A DNA stretch of 32,563 nt from WHSV01 sp050694055 (GTDB lineage Bacteria; Actinomycetota; CADDZG01; WHSQ01): the NCBI GenBank assembly GCA_050694055.1, contig JBOGWX010000045.1, positions 1 through 32,563 on the forward strand, read 5' to 3'. The notes under the pieces are model-generated. The model was not told the origin of the DNA. It searched no databases and saw only the letters and a list, made by a program, of their open reading frames with translations. The position numbers and the translations under genes were made by a program. This document shows positions 30,413 through 32,563 of the stretch, piece after piece (positions within the stretch are counted from its first letter, which is position 1; each line of letters begins with the position of its first letter).

Positions 30413-30678
30413 GTGGCCTACGAGGTTGAGATCACGCCGGAGGCCCTCCGGCATCTCAACCGGTTGCCCGAGAAGGTCAGAGCCGCGGTCATGGAAACGA
30501 TCTTGGGCTCTATTGCCGCCAATCCCCGGCGACCGGGCAAGCCTCTGAACGGCGAGCTCGAAGGGTTCCATTCAGCTCGCAGAGGAGAGTTCCGCGTGAT
30601 CTACGAGGTCGACGAAGCGGGTCGCGTCGTCCTGTCCACCGTGCACAGCACCGGCGGAGCACCTACCGCAGGCGCTGA
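30413..30678 (+). pseudogene. RelE/ParE-type toxin with frameshifted C-terminus
   Basis: From GTG 30413 the frame reads MAYEVEITPEALRHLNRLPE, then GKPLNGELEGFHSARRGEFR and VIYEVDEAGRVVL, a clear RelE-family mRNA interferase. The normal C-terminal block HRR..YR, which includes catalytic residues, is not in this frame. It appears in the next frame as HRRSTYRRR followed by TGA at 30676-30678, so about one base is missing near 30640. Without correction the frame runs on to 30832 through unrelated sequence and would add about 60 foreign residues. The toxin is probably inactive, in line with the broken antitoxin before it, unless these are sequencing errors. Confidence 0.7.
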
Positions 30679-30826
30679 GGAGCCAGTCGTTGACTCCAGA
30701 TGGTCCGGCCGATGCGGTTCGCGCACTGTACGGTCTCTTAAGACCACTCATAACACCCATAACACCTATGTAATCCAGGGGCCGAACCGGGCTTTCCGAT
30801 TTGCGCGGAGCATGACAATAGCGCTA
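30679..30826. other. Gap between the broken relE and the RHH antitoxin
   Basis: About 150 bp without a recognisable gene. It contains a small hairpin GGTCT-CTTA-AGACC (30733-30746) and a short tandem of ATAACACC. The composition is less GC-rich than the conserved part of the window. Confidence 0.45.
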
Positions 30827-30840
30827 CCATAGGGCTATGG
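30827..30840. promoter_or_regulatory. Palindrome over the RHH antitoxin start codon, probable operator
   Basis: CCATAG (30827-30832) and CTATGG (30835-30840) are perfect reverse complements with a 2-bp gap; the ATG start at 30837 lies in the right arm. RHH antitoxins bind short palindromes at their own promoter, so this suits autoregulation. Confidence 0.5.
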
Positions 30841-31133
30841 CTCGCACTCAAACTATGGTCCAGTTGAACGACCGGCTCCTCCGCCTGCTCGATAGGCACG
30901 CAGCGCGCAAAGGGATATCTAGGTCGGCCTTGATCCGTACAGCTCTTGAGGACTTTCTGAGAGAGGATCAGGAAGCGATGGTAGGGGATCAGATCGTCGA
31001 GGGTTACAAACGAATTCCGCCTGCCAGCCCCGATGAATGGGGTGATCTCGAGCAGTTGACCGACAAAGCCGCGGTCGATGTGCTCCATCGTTTGGACGCT
31101 GAGGAGAGCGCCGCAGGGCATGAGCCGTGGTAG
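30837..31133 (+). CDS. Ribbon-helix-helix antitoxin of a MazF pair
   Basis: The 98-residue protein starts with a ribbon-helix-helix DNA-binding domain: strand QTMVQLNDRLLRLLDRHAAR then KGISRSALIRTALEDFLRED (5-44), as in CopG/MetJ-type antitoxins. The C-terminal half (45-98) is acidic and probably wraps the toxin. It would repress its own operon and neutralise the MazF-like toxin encoded behind it, whose gene it overlaps by 7 bp. ATG at 30837 has no obvious ribosome site; GGG at 30832-30834 is too close. It looks intact, unlike the locus to its left. Confidence 0.88.
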   Translation: MARTQTMVQLNDRLLRLLDRHAARKGISRSALIRTALEDFLREDQEAMVGDQIVEGYKRIPPASPDEWGDLEQLTDKAAVDVLHRLDAEESAAGHEPW

Positions 31134-31438
31134 CGAGAGGCGAGGTCTGGTGGTACGAGGATCCACGCGCAGGCAGACGGCCTTTTCTGATCCTGACCCG
31201 GGACGAAGCGATTCCCGTGCTCAACCAAGTCCTTGCGGTCCCGGCCACGCGGACCGTTCGTGGAATACCAACCGAAATACCGCTTGGTGTGTCAGATGGG
31301 ATGCCCACGGAGTGCGCTTTGACCCTCGATAATGTGACCCTCGTCCGGGTGGCGCTGTGCACGGATCGCATCTCCCAGCTGCGCGGCGAACGGATGCAAG
31401 AAGTCTGCGAAGCACTCCGAATCGCCACCTCCTGCTAG
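31127..31438 (+). CDS. mazF: MazF/PemK-family toxin (mRNA interferase)
   Basis: The 103-residue protein begins MVARGEVWWYEDPRAGRRPF, the MazF opening (RGEVWW with the substrate-binding loop RRPFLILTRD), and has AVPATRTVRGIPTEIPLG and CALTLDNVTLVR, matching the family's later strands and its conserved arginine and threonine. MazF toxins cut mRNA at short motifs. The GTG start at 31127 lies within the antitoxin gene, so translation is coupled. Length is normal for the family. It is convergent with vapC, from which a hairpin separates it. Confidence 0.92.
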   Translation: MVARGEVWWYEDPRAGRRPFLILTRDEAIPVLNQVLAVPATRTVRGIPTEIPLGVSDGMPTECALTLDNVTLVRVALCTDRISQLRGERMQEVCEALRIATSC

Positions 31439-31523
31439 ATGGCGATCGCCTCCGCTCGTACCAGGAACTGGGTTCACGCACGTTCTCTTAAGTCCAGTGT
31501 GTAGTGGACCTGCGACAGCGGGA

Positions 31524-31555
31524 TCAGGATCCTGACGCTGCGCCAAGCGCGTCAG
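31524..31555. repeat. Palindrome and hairpin between convergent mazF and vapC
   Basis: TCAGGATCCTGA at 31524-31535 is a perfect 12-bp palindrome. Overlapping it, CTGACGC (31532-31538) pairs with GCGTCAG (31549-31555) around a 10-nt loop, and the right arm includes the vapC stop. It may terminate transcription from both sides, though no T-tract is present. Confidence 0.45.
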
Positions 31556-31929
31556 CCCTGATACGGCGGTCGCAACCTCTTGAACATGGGGAAGTGCCTG
31601 ACATTGCTCGTCGCCAGAACAGCTCCAAGCTGGTCGGCAGTCGCCGCAACAATAAGGTCAGGACTACTGATCCCCGGATGGCTTTTCCTCCATTTGCGAC
31701 CGAGCTCGCCGGCCCGTCGCGCAATTGGCTCGTCAAGTGCGACCCAACGAAGCTGCTGGAAGAGGCGTTCCGTGGGCACTCGCTCGGCACTGCGCAAGCC
31801 TTGGATCACCTCAACCCGCGTAATCTCGCTGCATGCAGGCACGTCCTCGAGCCTCTCGACATAGTCGACGGCGGCAGGCAGTCCGCGAAGGATGTCGATG
31901 ATCACGGAAGTGTCGATGACTGTGCTGAT
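31552..31929 (-). CDS. vapC: VapC-type PIN-domain toxin, unusual ATC at the start position
   Basis: The 125-codon PIN-domain protein has the expected acidic residues: VIDTSVIIDIL near the N-terminus, the glutamate in EITRVEVIQGL, the aspartate in SSPDLIVAA and the closing TSNVRHFPMF. VapC toxins are Mg-dependent RNases, often cutting tRNA. A strong ribosome site, AAGGGAGGG (31937-31945), stands 7 nt before an ATC codon at 31929; no ATG, GTG or TTG is near in frame, and the next GTG downstream would remove the first catalytic aspartate. Either ATC serves as a poor start codon or the start has been mutated. The upstream antitoxin is cut off by the IS110-related DNA. Confidence 0.82.
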   Translation of the reverse strand: MSTVIDTSVIIDILRGLPAAVDYVERLEDVPACSEITRVEVIQGLRSAERVPTERLFQQLRWVALDEPIARRAGELGRKWRKSHPGISSPDLIVAATADQLGAVLATSNVRHFPMFKRLRPPYQG

Positions 31930-31933
31930 GGCT

Positions 31934-31980
31934 CTACCCTCCCTTCTTGAGGTCTTCCACGGGGAACGCTTCTGTTGCTC
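31934..31980 (-). pseudogene. C-terminal remnant of the vapC-linked antitoxin gene
   Basis: Just before vapC, in another frame, the minus strand reads ATEAFPVEDLKKGG followed by TAG (31934-31936); the last codons contain the vapC ribosome site, as is usual for antitoxin-toxin pairs. Further upstream the frame runs into the IS110-related region and loses any antitoxin character. The exact breakpoint is unknown; 31980 is a guess. The remnant is too short to assign a family. Confidence 0.4.
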
Positions 31981-32067
31981 GTCCCACGAGGACTGAAATG
32001 AGACGGCGTCCCCGGGGAACGGTCTTGGAGGCCCGACATCCACAAGGGTGTCGTCCCACGAGGACTG
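31979..32067 (+). repeat. Pair of identical 17-nt direct repeats, 72 bp apart
   Basis: TCGTCCCACGAGGACTG occurs at 31979-31995 and 32051-32067. Each copy has an inner inverted repeat TCGT-CCC-ACGA. They lie in the non-coding part before the IS110 transposase. Confidence 0.85.
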
Positions 32068-32092
32068 GTCCATCAGCACGACGCCGTGTCTC
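32000..32092 (+). ncRNA. Candidate IS110 bridge RNA region (structured left end)
   Basis: IS110 elements of the IS621 kind encode a bridge RNA in the non-coding left end before the recombinase gene. Here the plus strand can fold. GAGACGGCGTC (32000-32010) pairs with GACGCCGTGTCTC (32080-32092) apart from a 2-nt bulge and encloses an 8-bp hairpin, CGACATCC-ACAA-GGGTGTCG (32034-32053). Further small stems are possible, among them TCCAC/GTGGA at 32100-32115. Ends of the RNA and its guide loops are not determined; the limits given are those of the closing stem. Confidence 0.45.
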
Positions 32093-32128
32093 TGTCCCTT
32101 CCACTTCCCCGTGGAGAGAGGAGGCGGT

Positions 32129-32563
32129 GTGCTCGGAGTCGGCATCGACTGGTCTGAGGAGTACCACCTCGTCGCGCTGGGCAGGCCCGGCGACGGCGTC
32201 ATCGAGATAGCGCGCGTCGAGCACCACCCCAAGGCGGTCGACGCGCTGATCACCAAAGTCGCAGAGCTGGAGCCCGACCCGGCGGAGGTCCGGGTCGTGA
32301 TCGAGACGCGCCACGGCATGTTGGTCGAGCGTCTCATCGACGCCGGCTATGTCGTGGTCCCGGTCAACCCCGATCTCGTGGCACGTCGGCGTGGCCCGGC
32401 CAAGAAGAAGGACGACGCCGAGGATGCCCGCATCGTCTGCCTCATCGCGCTCGACCGCTTCGAGAGGCTGCGACCGCTCATCCCCCACGGTGACATCGCC
32501 GGCGAGTTGCGTTCGATCGCCCGCGACGACGCGCGCGCCACCAAAGACGAGCGCCGGCTGCTC
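32129..32563 (+). CDS. IS110-family transposase (DEDD recombinase), 3' end missing
   Basis: The frame from GTG 32129 is open to the window end (145 codons). It reads MLGVGIDWSEEYHLVALG, then VVIETRHGMLVERLIDAGY and PVNPDLVARRRGPAKKKDDA, with Asp7, Glu59, Asp96 and Asp99, the RuvC-like DEDD residues of IS110 transposases. The C-terminal serine domain lies outside. IS110 enzymes use a bridge RNA to choose donor and target sites. AGAGGAGG (32117-32124) gives a good ribosome site 4 nt before the GTG. On the opposite strand long frames cover the same region; they are shadows. Confidence 0.9.
   Translation, partial: MLGVGIDWSEEYHLVALGRPGDGVIEIARVEHHPKAVDALITKVAELEPDPAEVRVVIETRHGMLVERLIDAGYVVVPVNPDLVARRRGPAKKKDDAEDARIVCLIALDRFERLRPLIPHGDIAGELRSIARDDARATKDERRLL

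Larger units (their letters stand above)
31981..32563 (+). mobile_element. IS110-family insertion sequence, left part
   Basis: The element is identified by its transposase at 32129 and runs off the window. IS110 elements lack classic terminal inverted repeats, so the left border is uncertain; it must lie between the antitoxin remnant (about 31950) and 32000. Its insertion seems to have split the vapC-linked antitoxin gene. Confidence 0.65.

Noticed and set aside
30679..30832. C-terminal extension of the RelE-like frame as a novel domain
   Set aside because: The extension begins exactly where the normal RelE ending is found in the next frame, so it is better explained as read-through after a frameshift.
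31504..31950. 148-codon frame on the plus strand between mazF and the IS
   Set aside because: It is antisense to vapC, whose PIN-domain residues are clear; the plus-strand translation has no family character.
31979..32067. Minimal CRISPR array
   Set aside because: Only two copies, only 17 nt shared, no cas genes, and the position beside an IS110 transposase gives a better explanation.

Overview
The window is high-GC DNA with dense, often overlapping genes, frequent GTG and TTG starts, a DivIVA-type protein, a gene order of rplU-rpmA-obgE-proB-proA, and a ppk1 gene next to a MutT1-like Nudix/histidine-phosphatase fusion. Together these point to an actinobacterium (Actinomycetota), probably from a little-cultured lineage. 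I cannot place it at class level from sequence alone.

Layout. (1) 1-1785: the 3' part of a large, probably secreted protein of unknown function. (2) 1796-3052, minus strand: a DivIVA-domain coiled-coil protein, then a MoaB/MogA molybdopterin enzyme. (3) 3343-3756: a small four-helix membrane protein. (4) 3806-9614, minus strand: a complete cox-type molybdenum hydroxylase operon (small, large and medium subunits, then MoxR ATPase and vWA protein). The large subunit carries the form II signature AYRGAGR, so the substrate may or may not be CO. (5) 9807-12158, plus strand, divergent: XdhC/CoxF-type maturation factor, CoxG-type SRPBCC protein and a MobA-like cytidylyltransferase. These insert and modify the cofactor and link the enzyme to the membrane. 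(6) 12225-16137: glcD-glcE-glcF, a three-subunit glycolate oxidase with overlapping genes. (7) 16247-17389: an orphan signalling protein with a NarL-type receiver placed in front of a histidine kinase core. (8) 17520-21811: rplU-rpmA, a rho-independent terminator, then obgE-proB-proA. (9) 22272-26753: a polyphosphate operon of ppk1, a CYTH-CHAD protein and a MutT1-like fusion, preceded by a three-unit, 11-nt-periodic Pho-box-like sequence. (10) 26845-29769: nadD, a degenerate LCP/LytR_C membrane protein, rsfS and an arginine-rich protein. (11) 29995-30067: tRNA-Ala(GGC).

From the tRNA to the window end (30068-32563) the character changes to an accessory region. It holds a Phd/YefM-RelE pair broken by apparent frameshifts, an intact RHH-MazF pair, a VapC toxin with an AUC codon at the expected start position, and the left part of an IS110-family element. 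That element appears to have separated VapC from most of its antitoxin gene. Between vapC and the transposase lies about 190 nt of structured non-coding DNA, where an IS110 bridge RNA would be expected.

The most interesting points for follow-up are the putative IS110 bridge-RNA region, the Pho-box/near-leaderless ppk promoter with its polyphosphate operon, the divergent form II Mo-hydroxylase cluster joined to glcDEF, the receiver-first histidine kinase, the LCP protein lacking its catalytic residues, and a 22-position hairpin directly after proA. All functions are inferred from motifs read by eye; no database search was run.
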